Assembly (NCBI GenBank): GCA_009911365.1
Contig: QXXF01000014.1
Coordinates: 1-64,000, forward strand
Direction of reading: 5' to 3'
DNA: 64,000 nt
From: Clostridiales bacterium
GTDB taxonomy: Bacteria; Bacillota; Clostridia; Peptostreptococcales; Anaerovoracaceae
Position numbers and translations under genes: made by a program. Positions 54,201 through 61,934 of the stretch are shown one piece after another; the stretch's first letter is position 1; each line of letters begins with the position of its first letter. The notes beneath the pieces were generated by a model, which saw only the letters and a list, made by a program, of their open reading frames with translations, did no database searches and was not told where the DNA came from.

Positions 54201-54926
54201 TTCAATACTGATTCTATATGGTTCGACCGCCCTTTCACACCAATTTCTTGCCGCGGCTTCACTCATGAAATCCATAACCACAAGCGCATCTACCACACTG
54301 TCTTGAATAAAATCAAAATCTTGACGAGAATCATCCCACGAATCACCATATCCATCTTTAAAAGCTGCCTTGAATTCATTGAAACGTCCTTCTTCGGTCA
54401 GTCTGCGTTCTAAATCAGCCACATGGGGCATGGATCCGCAAAAGCCCTGCATCTCGTTGAATACTTTGAGAAACACATTGATAATGGCATCTTTATTCTG
54501 TTTGCTGGTAGATTCACTTTTAGAATCAATATTAAACAGCACCACATCTGTTGGCGTATTCACAGCTAGCTTCATGTCATCCAACACTGCGGGATCCGCA
54601 ATTTTCTTATCATCAATAAAGTAGTCTAACGCCCGTTTGTTACCAACCTGCCGGTTTTCAAGCAAATAAGATAGGATCTTCAGGAAATGAGATTTACCGC
54701 TCCCAAAGAAACCGGAAATCCAAACACCCATTTTCGCTGTGGTTCCGATAATGCCCTTCTTGTATGCTGCAAAGAAATCGGCAAAATGCTTTTGCAGTTC
54801 TTTTGTAACTACATATTCCTCCAATTCCTGTGCGACATTCGTTTCTTCGCCTTGTCCGACAACAATGACACCTTGAATCTCACGATCGATCTTTTTTGCG
54901 AACATATCTTGAATCAGCATATCCAT
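51240..54926 (-). CDS. brxC: BREX P-loop ATPase BrxC
   Basis: A 1228-aa AAA-type ATPase. Walker A is GFFGSGKSH (about residues 72-80) and Walker B is VVFLVDEIGQYIGDD (about residue 270). A long helical region follows, with an Ala/Lys/Gln-rich stretch near residue 1150. BrxC (PglY) is essential for BREX defence and probably forms a DNA-associated complex with PglZ and PglX. It starts seven bases after brxB. Confidence 0.95.
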   Translation of the reverse strand: MDMLIQDMFAKKIDREIQGVIVVGQGEETNVAQELEEYVVTKELQKHFADFFAAYKKGIIGTTAKMGVWISGFFGSGKSHFLKILSYLLENRQVGNKRALDYFIDDKKIADPAVLDDMKLAVNTPTDVVLFNIDSKSESTSKQNKDAIINVFLKVFNEMQGFCGSMPHVADLERRLTEEGRFNEFKAAFKDGYGDSWDDSRQDFDFIQDSVVDALVVMDFMSEAAARNWCERAVEPYRISIEDFAKRVKAYIDHQDKNNQRNSSADRTHGNPGHHVVFLVDEIGQYIGDDSKLMLNLQTVAEELGKECGGKAWVIVTSQQDIDSITKVKGNDFSKIQGRFDTRLSLSSANVDAVIKKRILDKTDAAAQSLRVLYQQKATIIKNLILFNDNVEKKLYAGDSDFAEVYPFVPYQFRLLASVLTSIRTHGASGKHLSEGERSMLALFKESAAMIKEREMGVIVPFHRFYDALENFLDHSHRGVIMKAYDNSFINPEQKESDVFAINVLKTLFMIKYVLEIEANIDNITSLMVENIDDDRIELKNRVEEALKILTRQMLVQKNGSIYVFLTDEEQEINHEIEKENVEISEVITKIAEMIFEDIFTDKKYRYPAFGGRYSFGFNQAVDDRPYRSNQSYDIGLRVLTPWYDGSADDATLRMMAGQGKEVLVVLSDDDAFLVEMRMYLKIERFLRKNTITQLTKHETIKEAKRIEMREHSSNAKLYLTEALKEAVLYVNGDVARVSAREANNRINEAIGRLVQTVYHKLFYIDAAMGVDDIRKTLRTSDQISLGLEGAAESNAHALDDVRTYISINSHSHMKTSMKSVKDRFMKAPYGFVEDDVHWLVTRLFKRGDLAFTVNGANVNLNNKSEDEIFNFITKKAFAEKLLMEERVRVGDREKKAVKDVMKELFRTSAGAEEEDGIMRSFQSHARSMMIEMEKIEPYYKQYHYPGKKVLESGQKLMRSVVQIQSAIEFFTAVSKKQDDFYDFAEDYEPVKAFFSGEQQQIFKDALDTLAIYDDSKTYIVDEELESIVAQMRAILRQEKPYVSIPKLPGLREKFTDAYLEILEVEEAPVLASIEQAKKRVLEVLEGKEYADKKKNHYLEQFHEIHDGAEHCNNISSLRSYADKADALKLRLLNEMDNLDAQIARQKAAEAARQTEGAKQDKTGKSSKIAESIATYKVHKTKNVSIKKMTGTSSWRLENESDVDNYINELRKKLLAQLDEDTIVNVEF

Positions 54927-54933
54927 TCCTCCA

Positions 54934-55596
54934 TCATTTCACAAGCCGGAAGGCTCTATAGTAGTTATCATCTTTAATTTCATTGAATAAAATCAGTTCT
55001 TGTTCATTATAAGTTCCGGGGAAAAATAGAACTACTGGCACGCTGACAAAAGCCTGATGCAGATTGTTTAAAACCTTGTGGGAGCGAAGAATCGGATAAC
55101 ACTTCCCGATTCCCGTCAAAAATACAATCGCGTTTTTCGGCGTGTTTTCTTTGATACGCTGGATGATCAGGCTATCATCATCATTGATCTTCATGGAATT
55201 GTTGACAGCCTTTGTGATACGGTCTAGGCCATGTCTCTTTTCAAAGTCAAAGCATTTATCTAAAAAGTTCCTATTTTCTAAAAAGTCAATGATAATATCA
55301 TAAAGGTCAAACACAACCAATTCAAAAACATCGTTTCCTTTCTGATTTTTGTTTTTCAGATGCTGAATTCGTTCCCGAACTCGCAATTCCGCTTCCGGTG
55401 GATAATCGAAAATCCAATAATTCACTTCATTGGCTTTTCCACTGCTCTGCCGAAAAGCCGGTTTTCGGATCGCAGCCTCCATCTTGTCCAGCCTTACCGC
55501 TAAATGCTCTGAATCTGTTTCTGCTTCATGGTATTCGCTTGTGTGATTGATGCTCCTTTGTATATCAGCATATCTGGAATTTACTTTAAGTTCCAT
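54934..55596 (-). CDS. brxB: BREX protein BrxB (DUF1788)
   Basis: A 220-aa protein in the BrxB position with DUF1788 features: NYWIFDYPPEAELRVRERI, ELVVFDLYDIIIDFL, and the end VVLFFPGTYNEQELILFNE then YYRAFRLVK. Its biochemical role is unknown, but it is needed in BREX-1. ATG at 55596 is preferred because GGAG lies a few bases upstream; it overlaps the brxA stop as TAATG. Confidence 0.93.
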   Translation of the reverse strand: MELKVNSRYADIQRSINHTSEYHEAETDSEHLAVRLDKMEAAIRKPAFRQSSGKANEVNYWIFDYPPEAELRVRERIQHLKNKNQKGNDVFELVVFDLYDIIIDFLENRNFLDKCFDFEKRHGLDRITKAVNNSMKINDDDSLIIQRIKENTPKNAIVFLTGIGKCYPILRSHKVLNNLHQAFVSVPVVLFFPGTYNEQELILFNEIKDDNYYRAFRLVK

Positions 55597-56207
55597 TATC
55601 TCACTCCTGTCAATGCTTTTATGAAAATTTCCATATCCTGCTCCTCTAGCCAGCACCGCATAGCTGGATCTAAAATTGGCTTTAGGATTTTGCGTGTCTG
55701 TCTCGATTTATCGATCATGCCTGACTCATAGAGCATGGTTTTGTAGCATCTCCCAAGCCGAATCAATGTGGCCTCTGTCCATCCCGCCACTTTTTCATCT
55801 TGCCGCTGTTTATCCTTGAAGAAAATCCGCACATCGCTGTCAGCTAGTTCATTGCTACCAATGATCATTTTTTCACGAACCACTTCATAAACGAAATCAA
55901 AAAATAAAGTATCATACGCCATAGCCGCTATTAACGCAAACAGTTTCTGCGTAGCGAGATCGCTTTCTAAAAACACAGAGTAAAAGCTCTTGTCCAATGT
56001 TTTTATTCGGGCCGAAACCGTACGAAAAATTTGATTTGCCCTCAATGGAGTTGGCGCGGAAAAGATGTTTTGCGCTTGGTTTTGGACCTTAATGTCATCC
56101 ATGCTTTTGCCTTCAGAAAGCAACTTAATGACTATCCGAAACTCCATGAACCAGAAGGATATCTTCACTGCGCCAGCACTGTATTCTTTTCTTCGCATAT
56201 TTTGCAA
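55596..56207 (-). CDS. brxA: BREX protein BrxA (DUF1819)
   Basis: A 203-aa helical DNA-binding protein of the DUF1819 family: YSAGAVKISFWFMEFRIVIKLL at the start and the later segment EVVREKMIIGSNELADSDVRIFF. It is the first BREX gene. TTG at 56207 (five bases after AAAGGAA) or ATG at 56198 may serve as start; the former has better spacing. A promoter with an extended -10 box lies about 60 bases upstream. Confidence 0.9.
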   Translation of the reverse strand: MQNMRRKEYSAGAVKISFWFMEFRIVIKLLSEGKSMDDIKVQNQAQNIFSAPTPLRANQIFRTVSARIKTLDKSFYSVFLESDLATQKLFALIAAMAYDTLFFDFVYEVVREKMIIGSNELADSDVRIFFKDKQRQDEKVAGWTEATLIRLGRCYKTMLYESGMIDKSRQTRKILKPILDPAMRCWLEEQDMEIFIKALTGVR

Positions 56208-56266
56208 AACAATTCCTTTCTGCTGTTATGATCCGCTTAGTAATATGGTTTTAGCCAGATTACTCC

Positions 56267-56275
56267 ATTATACCA
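56267..56275 (-). promoter_or_regulatory. extended -10 promoter element of the BREX operon
   Basis: On the minus strand TGGTATAAT (56275-56267) fits TGnTATAAT, 60 bases upstream of brxA. The -35 is weak. It lies in the 115-base gap after the GNAT gene. Confidence 0.55.
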
Positions 56276-56322
56276 TGAATTCTCACTGAAATCACAATCA
56301 AAATTTACGATTCAACGAATGC

Positions 56323-57225
56323 TCATTTTTTGATTTCATCCTTAATAAACTCCCCATAATGCTCTTCCCAATCTTCATCCATCTCATATAAGCGTGCGGC
56401 TGTCTTCTCTATTTTTCTATTTAAAAACTCAATCATTTTACTTCTTGTTTCTTCATAGGTTTCCTCTGTTGCCGCATCTAACATTTCCTGCATGGTTTCT
56501 ATGATCGCCAGCTGTGTACCCGCAGTTCTGGCTCTGCTGATCTTCTTTTCGTAATCCATGTATTTTTTTGGTGCGCAGCTTGTCTGGTCTTCCTTTTCCA
56601 AAGATGCCAGGACACTTGGCATCGGGATCCGATACAGCAGCACATGGGTCAATAATCGCTGCGGCTCTACCTGAAATTTTTCCGCAACCATTCGTATATT
56701 GTCATCGATCAACGATTGGTATCGTTCTTCAAACGCCGCCGCGTCCTCTTCTTCTATCCGAATGTCCAGTCGCGTTCCATTAGGCTTGCCGCCTAATTTT
56801 TCCATCAATTTTTGGGAAGCGTAATTGTCTGGCTCCACTCTGCTCATGAAAGCTTCCGTTCCATATTCTGCAGCAATGGATTTCATCATGCTTGCCAGCG
56901 CGTGATAACCAATGCCCTTCCTTTGATAACGCTCCAGCAATTCTATCTCGATCTCCAGCATCCTTTTGCGAATATCCTTGATGCCGCAATAGCCGCAGAA
57001 CGCCTTGGTTTCCGCATCAACGACAGCGAATCTTCTGCTGTTTTCTGAGAGCATGTCCTTCCATGTGTTCTTTACAATGGATTCCTTGTTGTACAGTTCT
57101 TTAGAAAAGGAAAGTTCTTTTTGTAATTCTATGTAGCTGGTTCGGTCAGCGTCTGTTAAAGGACGTAATCGTATGTCCTGCCTTACGCTCTGGACAATCA
57201 TCTCTAAATCCTTTTGTTCTGCCAT
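56323..57225 (-). CDS. GNAT N-acetyltransferase with a long C-terminal extension
   Basis: A 300-aa protein. Residues 15-165 form a GNAT fold: RLRPLTDADRTSYIELQ, FAVVDAETKAFCGYCGIKD, and the acetyl-CoA loop LLERYQRKGIGYHAL, then RVEPDNYASQKLMEKLGGK. The remaining 135 residues are mostly helical (for example MQEMLDAATEETYEETRSKM) and match nothing I know. AAGGAGGGG three bases before ATG 57225 sets the start. It lies upstream of brxA on the same strand with 115 bases between, so it could be co-transcribed with BREX; substrate unknown. Confidence 0.75.
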   Translation of the reverse strand: MAEQKDLEMIVQSVRQDIRLRPLTDADRTSYIELQKELSFSKELYNKESIVKNTWKDMLSENSRRFAVVDAETKAFCGYCGIKDIRKRMLEIEIELLERYQRKGIGYHALASMMKSIAAEYGTEAFMSRVEPDNYASQKLMEKLGGKPNGTRLDIRIEEEDAAAFEERYQSLIDDNIRMVAEKFQVEPQRLLTHVLLYRIPMPSVLASLEKEDQTSCAPKKYMDYEKKISRARTAGTQLAIIETMQEMLDAATEETYEETRSKMIEFLNRKIEKTAARLYEMDEDWEEHYGEFIKDEIKK

Positions 57226-57417
57226 GTTCCCCTCCTTCATCTGTACTCCTTTATTCTGTTGATACTTCTTATTACATCATTATTTTGTCTGAGTTTCAAC
57301 TCTTTTTTTACCGTTCTTGGCATAATCAAAAACATATGTGCGGCTATGCGATACTAAAGAAGCCATCTTAAAAAGATTCCGGATACATCTAACGTTTGGG
57401 ACACGAGCTCAGGCTAT

Positions 57418-57556
57418 CTAAGCAATAAAACGTTTCACTGCTTCTTTTGGGTTGACTCCTTCCTTCTTCAGATGTAAAGTATTCATAGGGTTAGACTCAT
57501 CTCCCCATTCGGGCAATTGTAGGCCGCTGTCACAGAATCGTAGCCCATTTTTAAGA
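57418..57556 (-). pseudogene. 46-codon C-terminal gene fragment, unidentified
   Basis: A minus-strand frame bounded by stops reads as a plausible protein end: FLKNGLRFCDSGLQLPEWG, then HLKKEGVNPKEAVKRFIA and TAG at 57418-57420. There is no start or ribosome binding site. I do not recognise the family. It is one of several fragments between the GNAT and KAP genes. Confidence 0.35.
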
Positions 57557-57607
57557 AATATTTAAGAAACCTACAAAAACTTTAAAAATAAATGTGGGTA
57601 AACCCAT

Positions 57608-57634
57608 TGAAATCACTTAGGTCGAGTGGTTTCA
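57608..57634. repeat. 10-bp inverted repeat, 7-nt loop
   Basis: TGAAATCACT (57608-57617) pairs with AGTGGTTTCA (57625-57634), one T-G type pair. It lies in non-coding DNA between gene fragments; role unknown. Confidence 0.4.
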
Positions 57635-57739
57635 CAAAGGATTTAAAGTGTGACTTACTGTTAATTTTAATTGTGCAATATTCCAGGCTCTGACGCAAAA
57701 CGCCCGTGAGATTTTGAGTCCTACAGGGCATAAAACAGT

Positions 57740-58140
57740 TCAAAAATCATTGACTTCCTCGAAGTCGATTCCGCCTTGACGGTTCCGCAGGCTGTCCACG
57801 TATTTCTCAAAGGCGGATTTTTCCGTGGTTGCGCTACCGCCGCCAGAACGTCCTCCCGAACGCCTGCGGCCATAGCCTCTGCGCCCGCACCCATATCTCC
57901 GGTGACCTCTGGAACCGCCCTTTTTCAGGTACTCTTTCACGTTTTCGATCTTGTCCGTGTTGATGTCGTAGACTTTCGCCAGCTTTTTGTATGCGTCGAG
58001 GGTTTCTTTCTCCTAATCCGCTTTCGCTATCCTTATTCGCTGCGAATTCAGAACCGTAAATTTCTCTGTCGGCGACAGCTTGGCTGATCCAATGTGCGTC
58101 GCTCACCTCTTCCGATTTCATGTTCCAAGTCACCCGTATG
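57740..58140 (-). pseudogene. frameshifted GC-rich gene remnant, unidentified
   Basis: Three frames in succession look like coding sequence: VTWNMKSEEVSDAHWISQAV and REIYGSEFAANKDSE; then KETLDAYKKLAKVYDINTDK and IENVKEYLKKG; then either a Gly/Arg-rich stretch or, in another frame, EVTGDMGAGAEAMAAGVRED; and finally FEKYVDSLRNRQGGIDFEEV with a stop at 57740. It is clearly more GC-rich than its neighbours. The product is not one I recognise; a mobile-element or phage gene is possible. It is not functional as it stands. Confidence 0.5.
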
Positions 58141-58254
58141 TCAAGCCCACGACAAAAAAATATGAAAACAACAATTGCAAACATATTTCTTTATGCTTAC
58201 AATTGCTGTTCATACCCTCATGGAAATAGTACAAATGAAGCTAATACAAAATCT

Positions 58255-60456
58255 TTACGACTGAATTGTACTGATGATCTTTTGAAGTTCCTCGTTAATT
58301 ATCTCTTCTGCAACGAAGCCTTCTGTTTGGCTGGTTTCTTTATTTCTTCTCATTGCAATAAGAAAGGCAACAACATCCTTCTTGGTTTCTTTTAAAAGAA
58401 TCAAAAATTCATGAGTTGTTACAAATACATTCATACGCGAATAGGCGTCCTCTACATCAATAAATTCACTGAGAGTTTCCTTATTTACTTGGCGTGTTTC
58501 TACAACTAGCCTGACTGCTGTTTTTCCACGAGAGGTACAATAGCTGATAACTTTTGCAAGCGATGTATCATCTGTAACAAGCGTTTCTTTGATGTGTTTT
58601 ACAAGTTCTTCGTCAAGTTGGCTCAGCATCCACAAAAAGTTTAGCCCTCCATATTGTGACAGAGCCGCACCTGAATCTATTGCATTGATGCATCGCGACT
58701 TAAACACAGACTCAAGTTTTAAAAGCTCGTCTAATAAAATCGCTTGTTTATCTTCATTCGGAGCCTTATCGGTATAGCGCCCATGCGTTATTTCAAAATC
58801 CCGCAAAAGCAACGCTAATATTGATGGTTCGACCATTTTATCCTCAAATATGCTTCGCAGAAATGAAAAACGCTCCACCATATCAATTGCTTCCAGCAAA
58901 GGATCTACGCAAAACAGTAATCTCCATGCAAATGGAATGGTAAAGAACCCTTTTTCCTCAACTTCAAAAGAGCTCCACATCCGGCAAAGACATCGTATTA
59001 AAATTGCAGCTCTTTCAGAAGGGATATTTTTCGAATCACCTTTGTTCGCATACGCTTCAATTTCTTCTAGCAATCGAATAATTTTTCCATCCTGGTATAA
59101 TTGGGTAATGTATGTTACAAGTTCTTTTTCACTTGCTTCATATATAAGTTTTCTCATAGTTGCAGTTGAAATTGCATCATCTTCAAGAGAGAGGGAAAAA
59201 TAGCGATCAAAGCATTCCGGAACAGCAATATTACAATTGATCAAAAAATTCCTATGATCGTAATAGCGACCAAAAGAATAGGTGCTTCCCAACGCCGCTT
59301 CCATTTTTGGAAATAGAATCCCAAGAATACTTGTGGCTGCTTCTTCATTCGCAGCAATCCCCTCTGAGAAAATATGACTAACAGCTTTCTTGATTTTCTC
59401 TTCATCAATTTTTTGACGATCATATGAGTAACTGCCAATTGAACCACATAGCATATCTTTGTAATTATTCAGAGTGGAGTAGATAGCCGGTTCAAATACT
59501 TGAAGACACGTCAGACCGAGGAGATCGACAGGATCGGTCTCACCTTGCAATAGCTGATATTTCAAGTAAAATACATTTGAATATCGAATAACATCCCGAA
59601 TGGATTTAATATAATTTTTTACTCCATACTGGAATAATTCTGCCCATGTTGCTTTGTCCCATCGGTTATCCGGTATATCTCCAAGTATCCCATTGAGCTT
59701 TGAAAAAAGAGCATCATGAATACTTTCCATACTCGGCGCAGGTATTTCAAATGGAACCTGTATAACTTTTTCAAGGTATTCTCGTCCATCTCCGTGTTGC
59801 ACTGTGCCAAGCGCACGCACCACAACATCATAATCAAAAGCAAGTAAATATACCGCGTTTGGGAAATCTGCTAGTGCTTTTACCAACTGAAAAACAGCGA
59901 TAATCTCTTCTTCTGAAAGTCGGTCAATATCATCTATAGAGACAATTATTTTTAAATTCTCCTTAACCATTGTGCGGATAATCTCATCTTTTTGTCCCTG
60001 CATATCGTTACTCTTTCGGTTCATGCGCTTTCTTGCCTTGGTTGTAAACATTTTACCGGCTGCTGCAATTGCGGCTCCTGCATATGGGATAAGACTGGCT
60101 GCATCAAAAATATCCGCATATTGATCGACCAATTCACACACAGTATCTGCCGTAGGTTTTTTCATTTTTATTGCGCTTGCTAACTGTTTAAAGAATTGGG
60201 TAATAAGTTGTTTTGGATCAGAACAGAGCCAGGGATTAAACCTTAATATGACCACATCTGTACTACTGCGTTCTATTTGCTCTATTACCATATTTAGTAA
60301 TGAAGTCTTTCCGCTTCCCCATGCGCCATACAGACCCACAGTAAAAGAAGTAGGAAAAGCTGATTGCAATATAACATTGGCAAGGCTTTTTACAAACGAT
60401 TCTCGATTTAGTTTATCTTCAGAAGATTTCATAATGGGAAGATCCGGACTGATCAT
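58255..60456 (-). CDS. KAP-family P-loop NTPase
   Basis: A 733-aa KAP NTPase. Walker A is GAWGSGKTS (residues 44-52) and Walker B is IIVSIDDIDRL (about 170-180). Between them lies the hydrophobic insert typical of the family (SLIPYAGAAIAAAGKMF, about 121-137), suggesting membrane contact. The conserved LRFNPWLCSDPKQLITQFF segment follows Walker A. The C-terminal 400 residues are helical. KAP proteins include phage-exclusion factors such as PifA. ATG 60456 is chosen because GAGGTGG lies five bases upstream. A defence role here is inference from the island context. Confidence 0.88.
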   Translation of the reverse strand: MISPDLPIMKSSEDKLNRESFVKSLANVILQSAFPTSFTVGLYGAWGSGKTSLLNMVIEQIERSSTDVVILRFNPWLCSDPKQLITQFFKQLASAIKMKKPTADTVCELVDQYADIFDAASLIPYAGAAIAAAGKMFTTKARKRMNRKSNDMQGQKDEIIRTMVKENLKIIVSIDDIDRLSEEEIIAVFQLVKALADFPNAVYLLAFDYDVVVRALGTVQHGDGREYLEKVIQVPFEIPAPSMESIHDALFSKLNGILGDIPDNRWDKATWAELFQYGVKNYIKSIRDVIRYSNVFYLKYQLLQGETDPVDLLGLTCLQVFEPAIYSTLNNYKDMLCGSIGSYSYDRQKIDEEKIKKAVSHIFSEGIAANEEAATSILGILFPKMEAALGSTYSFGRYYDHRNFLINCNIAVPECFDRYFSLSLEDDAISTATMRKLIYEASEKELVTYITQLYQDGKIIRLLEEIEAYANKGDSKNIPSERAAILIRCLCRMWSSFEVEEKGFFTIPFAWRLLFCVDPLLEAIDMVERFSFLRSIFEDKMVEPSILALLLRDFEITHGRYTDKAPNEDKQAILLDELLKLESVFKSRCINAIDSGAALSQYGGLNFLWMLSQLDEELVKHIKETLVTDDTSLAKVISYCTSRGKTAVRLVVETRQVNKETLSEFIDVEDAYSRMNVFVTTHEFLILLKETKKDVVAFLIAMRRNKETSQTEGFVAEEIINEELQKIISTIQS

Positions 60457-60509
60457 TAATACCACCTCACAATATCTGAATAATTTATATCAGTTAACTT
60501 CGATAGCTT

Positions 60510-60584
60510 TCACTCTCTATAAAATTCTGCATCTCTATCCATCTGACTTTCAAGTAAAGTCACAGGTATATAAGGTAATTCCAT
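60510..60584 (-). CDS. possible 24-aa leader peptide or gene stub
   Basis: A very short frame (MELPYIPVTLLESQ... ending FYRE, stop at 60510) with a strong ribosome binding site GGAGG seven bases before ATG at 60584. It ends 54 bases before the KAP start. It may be a leader peptide for KAP or the stump of a truncated gene. Confidence 0.3.
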   Translation of the reverse strand: MELPYIPVTLLESQMDRDAEFYRE

Positions 60585-60646
60585 AGTGCTGCCTCCTGTC
60601 ATAATATTTCGGAAAAGGCTCTGCTTTCATTACACCTTACTGTAAA

Positions 60647-60844
60647 TCAAAACATCTCCAGCCATTTCACTTCAACCTTTTGCCCCTCACTCACAGCACT
60701 GCTCTCAATATTGATATTTCTCAGCATTTGCTTGAATGCCAAACGGTCGAAGTTGGAGCCACTGTGATTGGTGCCAATATAAACTTGGCTGATAAATAAT
60801 TCATGCTCTGTAACCCACCTTCCTGCTTGCGTCAGATTAGGCAA
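60647..60844 (-). pseudogene. C-terminal gene fragment, unidentified
   Basis: A 65-codon frame beginning just after the RhuM stop without any ribosome binding site, reading LPNLTQAGRWVTEHELFISQ, then GTNHSGSNFDRLAFKQMLRN and ending VEVKWLEMF. It looks like the end of a larger protein whose front was deleted. I do not recognise the family. Confidence 0.4.
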
Positions 60845-60846
60845 AA

Positions 60847-61839
60847 TTATTTTTTATCTTCCAACTCTTGTAATTCTTCTATACTTTCAAGAAAATGGCA
60901 TTCCACCGGAGAAAGGATATCCTCCTGCTTTTTCCGATATTTGTCGTATTCTCCATGCGCCTTTTCAAGAGCCTGTTTATGAGTAACTCTTCCTTTTGTA
61001 GTTAAAATATCCCTTCTTGTCATTTTCAGATAGTCGTCAATTGTTTCCAGCCAGTCTTTCATATACATTGGTTCTTGATTCAAGGCATGGACTTCCGCAA
61101 TATCTAAATACGCCGTAACGATTTTATTTAACGCATCTATTTCTTTTTCGCTTAAATAATTCTTTGCAACCTCTACATCAGAACGTTTAATCTCCTTTCC
61201 AGCCCACGATGTTAATCCCATATTGTCCTTATCTGCATCTGCCCGCTGATAGATTACTTCTGCCGCTGTGTGCTTATGAGCCGCCCAGTGCATTTTATTT
61301 TGTACCTGCTTAAAAAATATAATCGAACTCTCTGCTTTTGGGTCATAATCAATACTTGTTGCATATATTTCCAGAACTTTTCTCCAAAACACTTTTTCAG
61401 AAGAACGAATATCACGGATACGAGCTAACAATTCATCAAAATAATTTCCGCCTCCAAGATTCTTAAGTCGATCATCATCTAATGCGAACCCTTTTTTCAT
61501 ATATTCCTTCAAAATAGAAGCAGCCCATATTCTAAACTGTGTTCCTCTCAGGGATTTTACTCGATAACCAACGGAAATAATAACATCTAAATTATAGAAA
61601 TCCACCTGATAGGTCTTACCGTCAGAAGCAGTGTAGGCAAATTTTGCCCAAACTGCTTCTTTTGCCAATTCTCCTTCTTTAAAAATATTTCTTATATGTT
61701 TTCCGATTACACTTTTATCTCGTTGAAATAATTCGGCCATCTGATCTATGGAGAGCCAAACCGTGTCATGGTCAAATGTAACTTCTATTTTTGTGACTCC
61801 ATCTTCTGTAGTGTACATGATGATATTTGATTGCGTCAT
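60847..61839 (-). CDS. RhuM-family protein
   Basis: A 330-aa protein of the virulence RhuM family, first noted in Salmonella pathogenicity island 3. The N-terminal DNA-binding-like part has VWLSIDQMAELFQRDKSVIG and KHIRNIFKEGEL. The core contains VDFYNLDVIISVGYRVKSLRG and FRIWAASILKEYMKKGFALD. GGAGGG five bases before ATG 61839 sets the start. Its molecular role is unknown; it commonly travels on islands, and I recall annotations of RhuM fused to Fic domains. A Fic gene lies 95 bases upstream on the same strand. Confidence 0.85.
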   Translation of the reverse strand: MTQSNIIMYTTEDGVTKIEVTFDHDTVWLSIDQMAELFQRDKSVIGKHIRNIFKEGELAKEAVWAKFAYTASDGKTYQVDFYNLDVIISVGYRVKSLRGTQFRIWAASILKEYMKKGFALDDDRLKNLGGGNYFDELLARIRDIRSSEKVFWRKVLEIYATSIDYDPKAESSIIFFKQVQNKMHWAAHKHTAAEVIYQRADADKDNMGLTSWAGKEIKRSDVEVAKNYLSEKEIDALNKIVTAYLDIAEVHALNQEPMYMKDWLETIDDYLKMTRRDILTTKGRVTHKQALEKAHGEYDKYRKKQEDILSPVECHFLESIEELQELEDKK

Positions 61840-61934
61840 TATACCCTCCAAATATTAGATATTTATAGATGCCTAAAGTTCAGGAATAAACAGTCGATAA
61901 CTTAATCTTATCGAATATTTCCTAAAAATGAACA

